DNA from: an uncultured Butyricicoccus sp.
Lineage (GTDB): Bacteria > Bacillota > Clostridia > Oscillospirales > Butyricicoccaceae
DNA length: 36,791 bases
NCBI GenBank assembly: GCA_904420185.1
Contig: CAJFUJ010000035.1
Location: forward strand, 1-36,791
Direction of reading: 5' to 3'
The notes beneath the pieces are model-generated. The model ran no database searches, was not told the origin of the DNA, and saw only the letters and a list, made by a program, of their open reading frames with translations. Below, piece after piece: positions 1-7,920 of the stretch (the stretch's first letter is position 1; each line of letters begins with the position of its first letter). The position numbers and the translations under genes were made by a program.

Positions 1-86
1 GAGCGGGTGGGATTCGAACCCACGGACGGTTTCACCCGTCAAACGATTTCGAGTCGTTCTCGTTATGACCTCTTCGATACCGCTCC
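1..86 (-). tRNA. tRNA-Ser, anticodon CGA (3' end cut by window edge)
   Basis: Read on the minus strand, the 5' acceptor arm GGAGCGG (86 to 80) pairs with the CCGCTC visible at the window edge; the last acceptor base and the discriminator fall outside. The anticodon stem AACGA/TCGTT closes a seven-base loop CTCGAAA, giving anticodon CGA for the codon UCG. A long variable arm (GACGGGTGAAACCGTC) marks it as a class II tRNA, and the T arm GTGGGTTCGAATCCCAC is canonical. CCA would be added or lies beyond the edge. A consensus promoter sits just upstream. Confidence 0.97.
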
Positions 87-114
87 AAATGCAGTTTTTG
101 AATACAGCTTAATT

Positions 115-143
115 AGTATAGCACAGCTTTCAAAAAACCGCAA
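115..143 (-). promoter_or_regulatory. sigma-A promoter of the tRNA-Ser gene
   Basis: On the minus strand a -35 TTGCGG (143-138), a 17-base spacer and an extended -10 TGCTATACT (-10 hexamer 120-115) lie about 29 nt upstream of the mature tRNA 5' end. The tRNA can therefore be transcribed independently of the methyltransferase gene upstream. Confidence 0.75.
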
Positions 144-207
144 GTATTTTTTTCGATTCTTCCCGCTTTTTCTTTGTGTCGCCCCGACAGTTTCTAATTT
201 CTGTCGT

Positions 208-1575
208 TCACTCAATGCACAACAAGCGCGGGGTTTTGCGCAGCCCCTTTGGATAGTGGTTCTTCACCACCCCATCTACCGCCTTACCCCAACCCAGCGC
301 AAAGCCGTCGGCACAAACCAGCGTCCATCCGTTCTCCCCTTGTGTGGGCAGGGTTTCGCCGCACAGGTAGCGCACCGCCGCCTGTTCGTCCGCGCGCAGC
401 GCCAGGCGCCGGCAGGCCGTGCGCGGGTCGCAGGCCAACGCCAACGCATGGGCTGGCTCAAACCGCCCCTTTTTGAGCGTGCCGGCCTCGACCCCGGCGC
501 GCACAACCTTGAGCCCGTCCAGCGCGGGCTGGGCACTCGGATACAGCCAGACCCGGTCACCATACACCGCGCTTTCCGGCGCTGCTATGCCTGGGAACAC
601 ATCGGCCCAAAACGTCGCAGCCGGCGGTGGCAGCGGCTCTGTGCGCTGCAACGGCGGCTGCATCCGCGGCCCCTCGCCTTCCCGCACCAGGACCGCGCAA
701 AAATGCCCTTCCCCGCGCAGCTTGTGCGGCCACAGCCGCAAGCAATCCCGCAGTTCTTCGCCCGCGCCTTCGACCCAGTCGGGCCGCCCGGGCGAAAACC
801 ACGGATATCCCGCCGCCGGACGGATGTGAAACCCGGGATGCTGGGCCAGAAAGCGGCTCACCGTGCCCTCGTTTTCCTCCGGGGCAAAGGTGCAGGTCGA
901 ATAAACCAGCCGCCCGCCCGGGCGCACCAATTCTGCCGCCTGCGCCAAGATGGTGTCCTGCCGGTCCGCACACCGGGACGGCGCGTCCGGGTCCCACTCG
1001 TCTGCCGCGCCCATGTCCTTGCGGAACATCCCTTCGCCCGAGCACGGCGCATCCACCACCACGCAGTCAAAGGCTTCGGGCAACCGTTTGGCCAAACGTT
1101 CTGGCCCCTCGTTGGTCACCGCCACATTCACCAGGCCCATGCGCTCGACCGTTTGCGCCAACACCTTTGCGCGCGCCGGATGAATCTCATTGGCCAGCAC
1201 AAACCCGGCGGTCTGCGCCAAATGGCTGGTCTTGCCGCCCGGCGCGGCGCACAAATCCAGCACCCATTCACCGGGCTGCGGGGCGGCCAACGCGCCCACC
1301 GCCATGGCGCTCGGCTCCTGGATGTAGTACAGCCCAGCCTCGTACAGCGGATGCTTGCCCGGCTTGTCGGTGGACGGATAATAATATCCGTCCGGGCACC
1401 AAGGGACCGGTTCGAGTGAAAAATACCGGTGGGCCGGGTTGTCCTGCGGCGCACAGCGCAGTGCATTGAGCCGCAGGCCGTGCGCCCGCGGCCGGTCCAG
1501 GCTGGCAAAAAAGTCCCCGGCCTCTGCCCCCAGCAGGGCGTTCATCCGTTCACAAAATGCAATGGGAAGCGGCAT
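208..1575 (-). CDS. rsmF: RsmF/NOL1/NOP2/Sun-family RNA (cytosine-C5)-methyltransferase
   Basis: The 455-residue product is an S-adenosylmethionine-dependent methyltransferase that places 5-methylcytosine on RNA, probably 16S rRNA. The SAM-binding core begins near residue 100 with DLCAAPGGKTSHLA. The two family cysteines are visible: the motif IV cysteine C178 in DAPCSGEG and the motif VI cysteine C228 in STCTF. The C-terminal 150 residues match the RsmF-type RNA-binding extension. I start at ATG 1575 because GAAAGGAGAACAAGCC precedes it; an in-frame ATG at 1611 has no ribosome binding site. It follows the penicillin-binding protein gene by 64 nt. Family assignment is firm, but the exact rRNA position modified is inferred. 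Confidence 0.93.
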   Translation of the reverse strand: MPLPIAFCERMNALLGAEAGDFFASLDRPRAHGLRLNALRCAPQDNPAHRYFSLEPVPWCPDGYYYPSTDKPGKHPLYEAGLYYIQEPSAMAVGALAAPQPGEWVLDLCAAPGGKTSHLAQTAGFVLANEIHPARAKVLAQTVERMGLVNVAVTNEGPERLAKRLPEAFDCVVVDAPCSGEGMFRKDMGAADEWDPDAPSRCADRQDTILAQAAELVRPGGRLVYSTCTFAPEENEGTVSRFLAQHPGFHIRPAAGYPWFSPGRPDWVEGAGEELRDCLRLWPHKLRGEGHFCAVLVREGEGPRMQPPLQRTEPLPPPAATFWADVFPGIAAPESAVYGDRVWLYPSAQPALDGLKVVRAGVEAGTLKKGRFEPAHALALACDPRTACRRLALRADEQAAVRYLCGETLPTQGENGWTLVCADGFALGWGKAVDGVVKNHYPKGLRKTPRLLCIE

Positions 1576-1591
1576 GGCTTGTTCTCCTTTC

Positions 1592-1639
1592 AAAATAAGC
1601 CGCGCCCCCACCTTTCCCCGGCAGGGGCGCGCCCGGGCT
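1592..1639 (-). terminator. possible weak terminator between PBP and methyltransferase genes
   Basis: On the minus strand the arms AGCC and GCGCCCC pair with GGGGCGC and GGCT, with a five-base bulge on one side, and are followed by TTATTTTG. It starts right after the PBP stop codon. The short T stretch and the immediate methyltransferase ribosome binding site suggest partial rather than full termination. Confidence 0.35.
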
Positions 1640-3007
1640 TTAGCCCATTTTTTCTACAATTGCGTTCAGCACATCACTGGCCACCTCGCCCGCAACGCTG
1701 GCGCCGCCGCCGCCATTCTCCACCAGCACAATGAAGGCGTAGGGATGATTGGGGTCGTCGATGAACCCTGCAAACCAGGCGTTGGGCGTCAAGCCACCGC
1801 CAACCTCGGCAGTACCCGACTTGGCGCAGGTGCCGTCCGGGAACCGGGACGCGCCATAGGTCTGCTCGACGTTGTTGCGCAGCATGGTGCGCAGGGTACC
1901 GGCCGTATCGGCAGCCACCAGCTCATCGGTCTGCTGGGTGCGGAAAATGCCGCCCGGCAAAATCGAACCGGTTTCAATCGAGTCGATAAGACGCGGCACT
2001 GCCGCTTGGCCGCCCGATGCGATGGCACCCATATAGGTCATCATGGCGCAGGGGTTGAGGGCATCCTGCCCCTGGCCCACACCCGACCAGGCCACCAGCG
2101 CGTCGTCGCCGTCCTCAAAAGCAAAGGTGCCCTTTGCGGTCTGGATGCCGTCCACCGACAGGCTGCTGGTCAAACCGGCCTGCTCGACGTACTGCTGCAT
2201 CACGTCGCCGCCCAGTTCGACGGCCAGCTGGGCGAATACGCCGTTGCACGAGTTGGCAAAGGCAGACTGGATGTCCAGCGAACCGTGCACCGACGGGCAG
2301 GTGACCTCGGTGCCGCCGATGGTGACGCTGCCGTCGCACTCCCAGGTGCGGTCAAACAAATCGGGGATGTTTTCCAGTGCGGCGTTCAAGGTGACTGTTT
2401 TGAAGATCGAGCCTGGCACGATAGCCGAGGACAAAAACCGGTTGATATATGCGCCCTCATACTCCTCACTGTCCAGGTTTTCGGGCGGATTGTCCGGGTC
2501 AAAGGTAGGGGTGGACACCATACAAAGAATTTCGCCCGTGGTGTAATCGTAGACGCCCACCGCGCCCCGGTGGCTGCCCAACGCGTTGTAGGCGACCACG
2601 TTAAAAGCCGCATCCAGCGTCAAATACATGGTGCGTTGGTTGCCAATGGGGGAATAGCCACCCGTAATCAGGTTGTAGCCGGACAACTGGTCGGCAAAAG
2701 CGTGGAGCGCGCCGGTTCCAATATTGCCCTGGCGGTCGCCGACCGCGTGCAACGTCGCCCGGCGCACAGTCGCATCCGGATAGTAGACCCGTTCGCCGTC
2801 CACAATATCGCTCAACACATCGCCGTCCCGGTCGGCCACTGCGCCCGAGATCAAGCGCCCGCTCGAATCGTACAGGTGCCGGTTGGCCGGGAATGATGCC
2901 CACTCACCGCCCCTTGTGACAAACCGGAAGCCGAACAAACACAGTCCAGCCAGCAGGCACAGCGCCAGCAGCAGGCACAGCACGGCCCGCCGTTCAATTT
3001 TCCTCAT
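1640..3007 (-). CDS. penicillin-binding protein, D,D-transpeptidase (PBP2/PbpA type)
   Basis: The 455-residue protein is a membrane-anchored transpeptidase that cross-links peptidoglycan outside the cell. A single N-terminal membrane segment spans about residues 8-29. All three catalytic motifs are present: S200-x-x-K203 (PGSIFKTVT), S253-C-N255, and K396-S-G (KSGTAEVGG). There is no large N-terminal dimerisation domain, so it resembles the short PbpA-type class B enzymes. The start at 3007 lies inside the upstream SEDS gene (14-nt overlap) behind GAGGAGG, indicating translational coupling. Class B PBPs act as pairs with SEDS glycosyltransferases, and this adjacency fits that pairing. Whether it serves elongation, division or spore cortex synthesis cannot be read from the sequence. 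Confidence 0.95.
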   Translation of the reverse strand: MRKIERRAVLCLLLALCLLAGLCLFGFRFVTRGGEWASFPANRHLYDSSGRLISGAVADRDGDVLSDIVDGERVYYPDATVRRATLHAVGDRQGNIGTGALHAFADQLSGYNLITGGYSPIGNQRTMYLTLDAAFNVVAYNALGSHRGAVGVYDYTTGEILCMVSTPTFDPDNPPENLDSEEYEGAYINRFLSSAIVPGSIFKTVTLNAALENIPDLFDRTWECDGSVTIGGTEVTCPSVHGSLDIQSAFANSCNGVFAQLAVELGGDVMQQYVEQAGLTSSLSVDGIQTAKGTFAFEDGDDALVAWSGVGQGQDALNPCAMMTYMGAIASGGQAAVPRLIDSIETGSILPGGIFRTQQTDELVAADTAGTLRTMLRNNVEQTYGASRFPDGTCAKSGTAEVGGGLTPNAWFAGFIDDPNHPYAFIVLVENGGGGASVAGEVASDVLNAIVEKMG

Positions 3008-4772
3008 AGCCCATGGCCTCCTCTCGCTTGAGTTCCTTGCGGCTGGGCAGCCGCACGGCAAAGCTCGCATTCTGCCGGGTGTCGGTCGCCTTCAAAAAGG
3101 CCAGCAATCCCCAGGCCGACAGCATCGCCGAGCCGCCGTTGGACACAAAGGGGAAGGTGACGCCGGTCAGCGGCAGGATATCGACTGCGCCGAACACGTT
3201 CAGGCAGGTCTGGAACACCATCATCGACGCCGCACCACAGGCGGCAATCGTATAAAAGCTGGACCGCCCGGCCCGGCAGGCGCGCACGGCGAACACCGCC
3301 AACGTGATGATGCACAAGATCGCCAGACAGGCGATGATAAAGCCAAATTCCTCGCAGATCATACCGAACACCAGGTCGGTGTCGGCGGCAAAGACGTTTT
3401 TGAGCCAGCCGTCGCCCGCGCCCACGCCGACCAATCCGCCCGAGGCCGAGGCCGACATAGTGCGCACCTGCTGGAATCCGCTTCCAGACGCATCCTCCCA
3501 GGCGTGGCCCCACACGGCAAAGCGCTGGGCCACATGGCTCTTGAGCCGCAACAGCATCAGCCCGCCGATGCCGCAGCCCGAGCAGATCAGCGCCAACGTA
3601 GCCCAATCGCCCGAACGCATATAGGCGATGACCAGGAAGGTGACAAAAAAGATCAACGCGGTGCCAAAGTCATTCATCAGCGCCAGGCACCCGCCGCACA
3701 TGCCGGTCAGCACGATGAACAAGGTCAGGTTGCGCTTTTTGAACAGGCGGTCGAGCGAAGCCGCGCCTGCAAATATGTAGCAGATCTTGGCCAGCTCGCC
3801 CGGCTGGATGGAGAATACCCCCAAATTGAGCCACAGCTTTGCGCCATATTGCCCGGTGCCAAACACCAAGGTGATGGCCAGCAGGCCAATGGCGCCCGCG
3901 GCCATCAGCCAGCGCAGGGTCTGCGCACGCTCCAGGTTGCGCAGGATACCGCAGAGCAGGATGAACCCGACCAATCCGGCCATCATAGTCAGAAAAATCT
4001 TGACTAGATCATCCGGGTTGGTGGACGCGGTGACCGACAAGCCGAGCGTACACAAAAAGAAGGCGATCAGCTCCATTTCAAAACCCACCCGCCGCATGGC
4101 GCGCATGGTCAGGCAATAGATCCACATTGCGGCCGTCACGCCCAAAAAGGTCAGGGGGATGTTGACTGTGGCCTCCTCCCCCTTGCTGATGACCAGCTGT
4201 ACGGCGGTCAGCACCTGAAATAGTGTGAGCAGGATGAGCAATCCCCAGGGGGGGACCGGCCGTGTTTTTGCCGCACGGGCGCGGCGCTCGGCACGTTTTT
4301 CCTCCACTGGCACGGGCAAAAAGACGGCTTCCACCCCGCCGAAAGAAAGCACATCGCCGTCCTCAGCGATGGCGTCGCCATCCACTCGTTTGCCGTTGAC
4401 CTTGGTGCCGCCAGTTGAATCCAGGTCGTACAGCGTCCATTCACCGCGGTCGTTGCGGTTCATAGCTGCGTGGGTGCGCGACACCGAGGGGTAGCTGAGC
4501 ACCACGTCGGCGGTTTTGGCCCGGCCGATGATGTTCTCCCAGTGGGTCAGCGGGATGCGCTCACCGTTGGGCAGGCTGAGATAGGCCCAGGTTTCGGGCA
4601 GGTGCTGGACCGCCAACAGCGAGCGAATCACAGACAAAAGAATCAGCAGCGCCAACACCGGCAGAACAAACCGAATGATTGTCGTGTACCAGATCCCAAA
4701 AACCGGGTAGGCTGCGGCCACACCCGTGATGGCGTCCAGCGCGGTTTGCAGCGCATTTGTAATGGTTTCCAT
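2994..4772 (-). CDS. FHA-domain SEDS glycosyltransferase (FtsW/RodA/SpoVE family)
   Basis: The 592-residue protein polymerises lipid II into glycan strands. A membrane segment (about residues 30-50) is followed by a cytosolic FHA domain (about 62-152) with the phosphothreonine-binding residues G83-R84, S98-R99-T-H101 and N126-G127. A basic linker then leads into a SEDS domain with about ten membrane helices (from about 175). The conserved SEDS loop is recognisable as GDGWLKNVF, then ADTDLVFGMICEEFG. FHA domains bind Thr-phosphorylated partners, so control by a PASTA-type Ser/Thr kinase is plausible, although no kinase is in the window. The start at 4772 follows AAAGGAAG, and the gene overlaps the PBP gene by 14 nt. 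Confidence 0.94.
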   Translation of the reverse strand: METITNALQTALDAITGVAAAYPVFGIWYTTIIRFVLPVLALLILLSVIRSLLAVQHLPETWAYLSLPNGERIPLTHWENIIGRAKTADVVLSYPSVSRTHAAMNRNDRGEWTLYDLDSTGGTKVNGKRVDGDAIAEDGDVLSFGGVEAVFLPVPVEEKRAERRARAAKTRPVPPWGLLILLTLFQVLTAVQLVISKGEEATVNIPLTFLGVTAAMWIYCLTMRAMRRVGFEMELIAFFLCTLGLSVTASTNPDDLVKIFLTMMAGLVGFILLCGILRNLERAQTLRWLMAAGAIGLLAITLVFGTGQYGAKLWLNLGVFSIQPGELAKICYIFAGAASLDRLFKKRNLTLFIVLTGMCGGCLALMNDFGTALIFFVTFLVIAYMRSGDWATLALICSGCGIGGLMLLRLKSHVAQRFAVWGHAWEDASGSGFQQVRTMSASASGGLVGVGAGDGWLKNVFAADTDLVFGMICEEFGFIIACLAILCIITLAVFAVRACRAGRSSFYTIAACGAASMMVFQTCLNVFGAVDILPLTGVTFPFVSNGGSAMLSAWGLLAFLKATDTRQNASFAVRLPSRKELKREEAMGYEEN

Positions 4773-4791
4773 AGTTTTGCTTCCTTTTCTT

Positions 4792-5793
4792 TTACCGGTC
4801 GTCCGGGAATAGTTGGTCGATGTTGGAGGCATCGACCGGGTGATAGGCAATCCACTGAATATTATCTGCCTGATCCAGTGGTGTGCCGCCCAGCATCCGC
4901 ATGGCCGCCTCGACCGCGCCGGCGCCCTGCGCTTGTGCATCCTGAAAGACTGTGAAATTGAGCCGCCCGTCTCGAATCGCAGCGCGGCCAGCCGCCGTGG
5001 CGTCCACGCCCACAATCGGGATACTGGCGATGGCATAGCCAGCCTGCGCCAGCGCATCTGACGCGCCCAACCCCATGGCATCGTTGGCCGCCAGCACGGC
5101 GTCGATTTCCGGTGTTTCCTTCAAAAACTCCGCGAACAGCTCCTGCGCCTGGCTACGCTGCCAACCGGCGTCCTGCTCAAACAGATACACCGGCTCCAGG
5201 CCAGCATCGGTCATCGCTTGTTTGGCCGCCGCGATGCGGGCAGCCGAGGCGTTGCCGCGCGTATCCCCTTCGATGACGGCAATCCGTGGGCTATGTAGGT
5301 CGCTTACGCCGCTTTGGGGCTGCGACAAAAAGTATTCGGCTAGAAATTCACCTTGCATCTGACCGGCGTCCTGCTCTGGGCTGCCGATGTAGAGCACGTT
5401 GGCACGGCTTTGCAGCACCGATAGATCCTCCGGCTGGCGGTTTAGAAAGACCACCGGCATGGTTCCCGCCCGGTCCAGCACTTCCCCGGCCGCCGCTGCT
5501 TCGCACAAAACCACAATGGCAGCCGCATAGCCCTCATCCGCCCACGCTTCAATCTGCGCCAGCTGGGCCTGCTGGTCACCGTCAGCGTTGATTGAATCCA
5601 GTGCCACCTCGGCTTCTGTTGCAGCGCCCACGGCAGCCCGCTCAACCTCTATTAAAAAATCGTCACGCGAGGCCATGCTCAGCCCCAAGCGGATAGAATC
5701 TGCACTCCCTGCCAATCCGCCGCTTGCGCCGCAACCGACCAAAAGCATCACCAGCAGCGTCGCAGCCGCCATACGGAACCACTGTTTTTTCAT
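4792..5793 (-). CDS. lipoprotein, type-1 periplasmic sugar-binding-like protein
   Basis: The product is 333 residues. A signal peptide ends in the lipobox LLVGC, so the mature protein is lipid-anchored at C21. The rest matches the ribose/galactose-binding fold: an N-terminal lobe, then AVIEGDTRGNASAARI near the hinge, VLAANDAMGLGASDALA, and IVGVDATAAGRAAI. I chose the ATG at 5793 because GGAG sits eight bases ahead of it; an ATG at 5799 is only two bases from the same GGAG. No transporter permease or ATPase gene is nearby. It is followed after 19 nt, with no terminator, by the FHA-SEDS gene, so the two are probably cotranscribed. The ligand is unknown; a sensing rather than import role is an inference. 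Confidence 0.9.
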   Translation of the reverse strand: MKKQWFRMAAATLLVMLLVGCGASGGLAGSADSIRLGLSMASRDDFLIEVERAAVGAATEAEVALDSINADGDQQAQLAQIEAWADEGYAAAIVVLCEAAAAGEVLDRAGTMPVVFLNRQPEDLSVLQSRANVLYIGSPEQDAGQMQGEFLAEYFLSQPQSGVSDLHSPRIAVIEGDTRGNASAARIAAAKQAMTDAGLEPVYLFEQDAGWQRSQAQELFAEFLKETPEIDAVLAANDAMGLGASDALAQAGYAIASIPIVGVDATAAGRAAIRDGRLNFTVFQDAQAQGAGAVEAAMRMLGGTPLDQADNIQWIAYHPVDASNIDQLFPDDR

Positions 5794-5900
5794 CTTCATT
5801 GCTCCTTTAGCCGTATGGGGTTTGGTTCTAAAATTTATCCACACGGGTTTGAACATAGGCATTTTTTTGGTTTGTATTGTTCTTTTTTTAGAAAAAGCCT

Positions 5901-5929
5901 ATTTTACCGCGTGTCCTCAAAAAATCCAA
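5901..5929 (-). promoter_or_regulatory. second candidate promoter for the lipoprotein/SEDS/PBP operon
   Basis: On the minus strand -35 TTGGAT (5929-5924), 17-base spacer, -10 TAAAAT (5906-5901). It lies downstream of the stronger 5944-5971 promoter and would give a leader of about 100 nt. Confidence 0.45.
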
Positions 5930-5943
5930 GTTTATTTTTGTTT

Positions 5944-5971
5944 ATTATAGCATATTCACATGCTTCTGCAA
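5944..5971 (-). promoter_or_regulatory. extended -10 promoter for the lipoprotein/SEDS/PBP operon
   Basis: On the minus strand -35 TTGCAG (5971-5966), 16-base spacer, -10 TATAAT (5949-5944) with the extended TGC in front. It overlaps the opposing promoter at 5955-5983, so the two directions should compete for polymerase. Confidence 0.65.
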
Positions 5972-5983
5972 ATCGGGTAAAAT
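5955..5983 (+). promoter_or_regulatory. promoter for the TIM-barrel isomerase gene
   Basis: -35 TTCACA (5955-5960), 17-base spacer, -10 TAAAAT (5978-5983). Predicted transcription starts near 5990, leaving a leader of about 100 nt that contains a hairpin. Confidence 0.5.
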
Positions 5984-6037
5984 AGAAAAAGATTGGGAAC
6001 CTTGTTTTTTCTATTCCCAGACCTATTTTATTTTCCA

Positions 6038-6069
6038 AGGTGCAGGGCTGCTTGCGGCCCCACGCACCT
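6038..6069 (+). promoter_or_regulatory. leader hairpin before the isomerase gene
   Basis: AGGTGC (6038-6043) pairs with GCACCT (6064-6069), enclosing GGGCTG/CGGCCC with loop CTTG. It ends 11 nt before the AGGAGG-like site of the 6091 gene and lacks a T tract, so it is not a terminator. Its role is unknown; it could affect mRNA stability or translation. Confidence 0.4.
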
Positions 6070-6090
6070 AAGAGAGATGGAGGAATTTTT

Positions 6091-6879
6091 ATGATCAAAC
6101 AATGCGCTTGCATCGACACCCTGTATACCGAGCTGCCGTGGCTGGACCGCTTCCAGGCCGCCAAGGACGACGGCTTTGTCGCTGTGGAATTTTGGGATTG
6201 GCGCATCCGCGACCTGGACGCTACCCGCGAGGCTGCCGAAAAAGCCGGCATCCGCATCAGCGGTTTTAACGGTGACGCCGACTACTCCTTAGTCGATCCC
6301 ACCCAAAAGCAGCAGTACCTCGAAGCGCTCGAGGAATCGTGCAAGGCGGCCAAGAAGGTGGGCGCCGAAAGTGTGACCATCCACTCCAACGCCCTGGGCG
6401 ATGGCGGCGTGGTCGTCAACCACTATGACAACCTGTCCCACACCGTCAAATTGTGCGCTATGTTCGACACCCTCAAAGACTGCGCCAAGATGGCCGAAAA
6501 ATACGAGATCGACATGAACCTCGAAGCCCTCAATGTACTGACCGACCATGTTGGCAACTTCCTGGAAACCACCCAGATGGGCGCCGAGATGCTGCGTATC
6601 ATCGGCTCTCCGCGTCTCAAGCTGCTCTATGATGCCTACCACATGGAGCTCAACGAGGGCAAGGTCATGGACACACTGTCCGCCTACATCGACGTCATCG
6701 GCCACATCCATATCGCCGACGCGCCCGGCCGTCACGAGCCCGGCACCGGTTATATGAACTACAAGGCCATCGCCAAGCACATCGAATCTCTGGGCTACAC
6801 CGGCACGGTAGGTAGCGAGCTGTTCCCGCTGACCGACACCGCCACCGCTGTCAAAGCCATTATGTCCATCTCTGAATAA
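6091..6879 (+). CDS. sugar phosphate isomerase/epimerase, hydroxypyruvate isomerase-like TIM barrel
   Basis: The 262-residue protein belongs to the xylose-isomerase-like TIM barrel (AP endonuclease family 2) superfamily. Family features seen are the first strand with FVAVEFWDWR, the metal-site glutamate in NLEALNVLTDH, the aspartate/histidine stretch LLYDAYHMELNEG, the segment IGHIHIADAPGRHEPGTG, and the final glutamate strand GTVGSELFPL. These resemble hydroxypyruvate isomerase (Hyi) and related sugar isomerases. The start at 6091 follows ATGGAGGAATTTTT. It is monocistronic, with its own promoter and a strong terminator. The exact substrate cannot be read from the sequence. Confidence 0.88.
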   Translation: MIKQCACIDTLYTELPWLDRFQAAKDDGFVAVEFWDWRIRDLDATREAAEKAGIRISGFNGDADYSLVDPTQKQQYLEALEESCKAAKKVGAESVTIHSNALGDGGVVVNHYDNLSHTVKLCAMFDTLKDCAKMAEKYEIDMNLEALNVLTDHVGNFLETTQMGAEMLRIIGSPRLKLLYDAYHMELNEGKVMDTLSAYIDVIGHIHIADAPGRHEPGTGYMNYKAIAKHIESLGYTGTVGSELFPLTDTATAVKAIMSISE

Positions 6880-6888
6880 TCCGGTTCT

Positions 6889-6919
6889 CCGGCGGTGCAA
6901 ATGCGCCGCCGGCTTTTTT
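6889..6919 (+). terminator. rho-independent terminator of the isomerase gene
   Basis: CCGGCGGTGC (6889-6898) pairs with GCGCCGCCGG (6903-6912), including one G-T pair, around the loop AAAT. Six T residues follow at 6914-6919. It overlaps the stop codon of the opposing 6918-7751 gene. Confidence 0.9.
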
Positions 6920-7751
6920 ACCGCATCCGTCTGAGCCGCTCTTGTACCTCCTTCAAGGTTTCACCAAACTTGGCCGAGCGCAAGGTCGGGTTGCCACGCA
7001 CCAACCATTTGCGGCTGCGTTTCATGGTGCGGATCTTTTCGTTGAGCTGATCCTGCGCCTGCTGGACACCCAAGTACATCTGTAGCCGCGCGCTTTCGGC
7101 CGAGGCGGCCAGCTGTTCGCGGCCCTCTTGGGCGGCATCCGCCAGTTCGGTCCGCTTTTGCAAGGCTGCAGCAGCAAACTGTGCGCGCCGCTCTGCGACC
7201 TCCTGCCGCATTTGGTCCAGCTCCTCAAGCAGCTTGGCGAAGTCCAATGCAGTCTTGATCGAAGTCACTGCGTCGGTCAAAAAATAAACCGACAAGATCG
7301 CCATAGTAAAGGCCATTGTCAGTGGCGTAAACTGAGAGATCAGATCCTCCACCGGCGGGTGGATTACATAAACCAGCATCACCCCTAACGCGCCCCAGGT
7401 CAGCGACGATTGCAGGCAAATACGGCCCTGAAATTGCAAGCGATGCTCCGAATAGTCCCAGTACTTTACCTTGAAAATTGCCTCCATGGCCACACCGACC
7501 ACATATTCAAAAACCGTGGCCGCAACCATGCTGGCAAAAAACATCGCAACCGGCTTCCCGGCAAGCGGCAGCGCAACATGCAGCAAAATTGCCGCGCCGA
7601 ACCCATAAATGGGCAGCATGGGGCCGCGCAAAAAGCCGCGGTTTACCAGCTTTTTTTGTTGTGTCGATACCACGCACGACTCAAAGCACCATCCGAGAAA
7701 GCTATAAATGTAAAAAATCATCAGCCATTGGCTCACTGTGTATTGATACAT
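6918..7751 (-). CDS. PF06541-family (ABC_trans_CmpB) integral membrane protein with coiled-coil tail
   Basis: The 277-residue protein has about five membrane helices in its first 150 residues and carries the hallmarks of the putative ABC-transporter type IV family common in Firmicutes: FLGWCFESC near the N terminus, then NRGFLRGPMLPIYGFGA, then VEAIFK-like VAMEAIFKVKYWDYS. Residues about 165-250 are charged and heptad-like (LLEELDQMRQEVAERRAQF), giving a cytosolic coiled coil, followed by a basic end. The start at 7751 is preceded by GGGAGGACGGACAAT. No ATPase partner is nearby, and despite the family name its function is not known. It stands alone between oppositely oriented genes. Confidence 0.85.
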   Translation of the reverse strand: MYQYTVSQWLMIFYIYSFLGWCFESCVVSTQQKKLVNRGFLRGPMLPIYGFGAAILLHVALPLAGKPVAMFFASMVAATVFEYVVGVAMEAIFKVKYWDYSEHRLQFQGRICLQSSLTWGALGVMLVYVIHPPVEDLISQFTPLTMAFTMAILSVYFLTDAVTSIKTALDFAKLLEELDQMRQEVAERRAQFAAAALQKRTELADAAQEGREQLAASAESARLQMYLGVQQAQDQLNEKIRTMKRSRKWLVRGNPTLRSAKFGETLKEVQERLRRMR

Positions 7752-7861
7752 ATTGTCCGTCCTCCCACAGCCGATTCATGTTGTCCTTTTCATTGTATCA
7801 TATCCTAGCCTGGATTTTAAGCGCGATCTCACGTTTTCCGACAACTAGGCCTTTTGTTTGC

Positions 7862-7890
7862 TTGCGTTCTGCGGCGCTACATGGTACACT
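7862..7890 (+). promoter_or_regulatory. promoter of the Mini-RNase III gene
   Basis: -35 TTGCGT (7862-7867), 17-base spacer, -10 TACACT (7885-7890) with TGG just ahead. About 30 nt upstream of the 7921 start codon. Confidence 0.55.
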
Positions 7891-7920
7891 GTTGACAGAC
7901 GAAACGGAGGGACAACCTGC

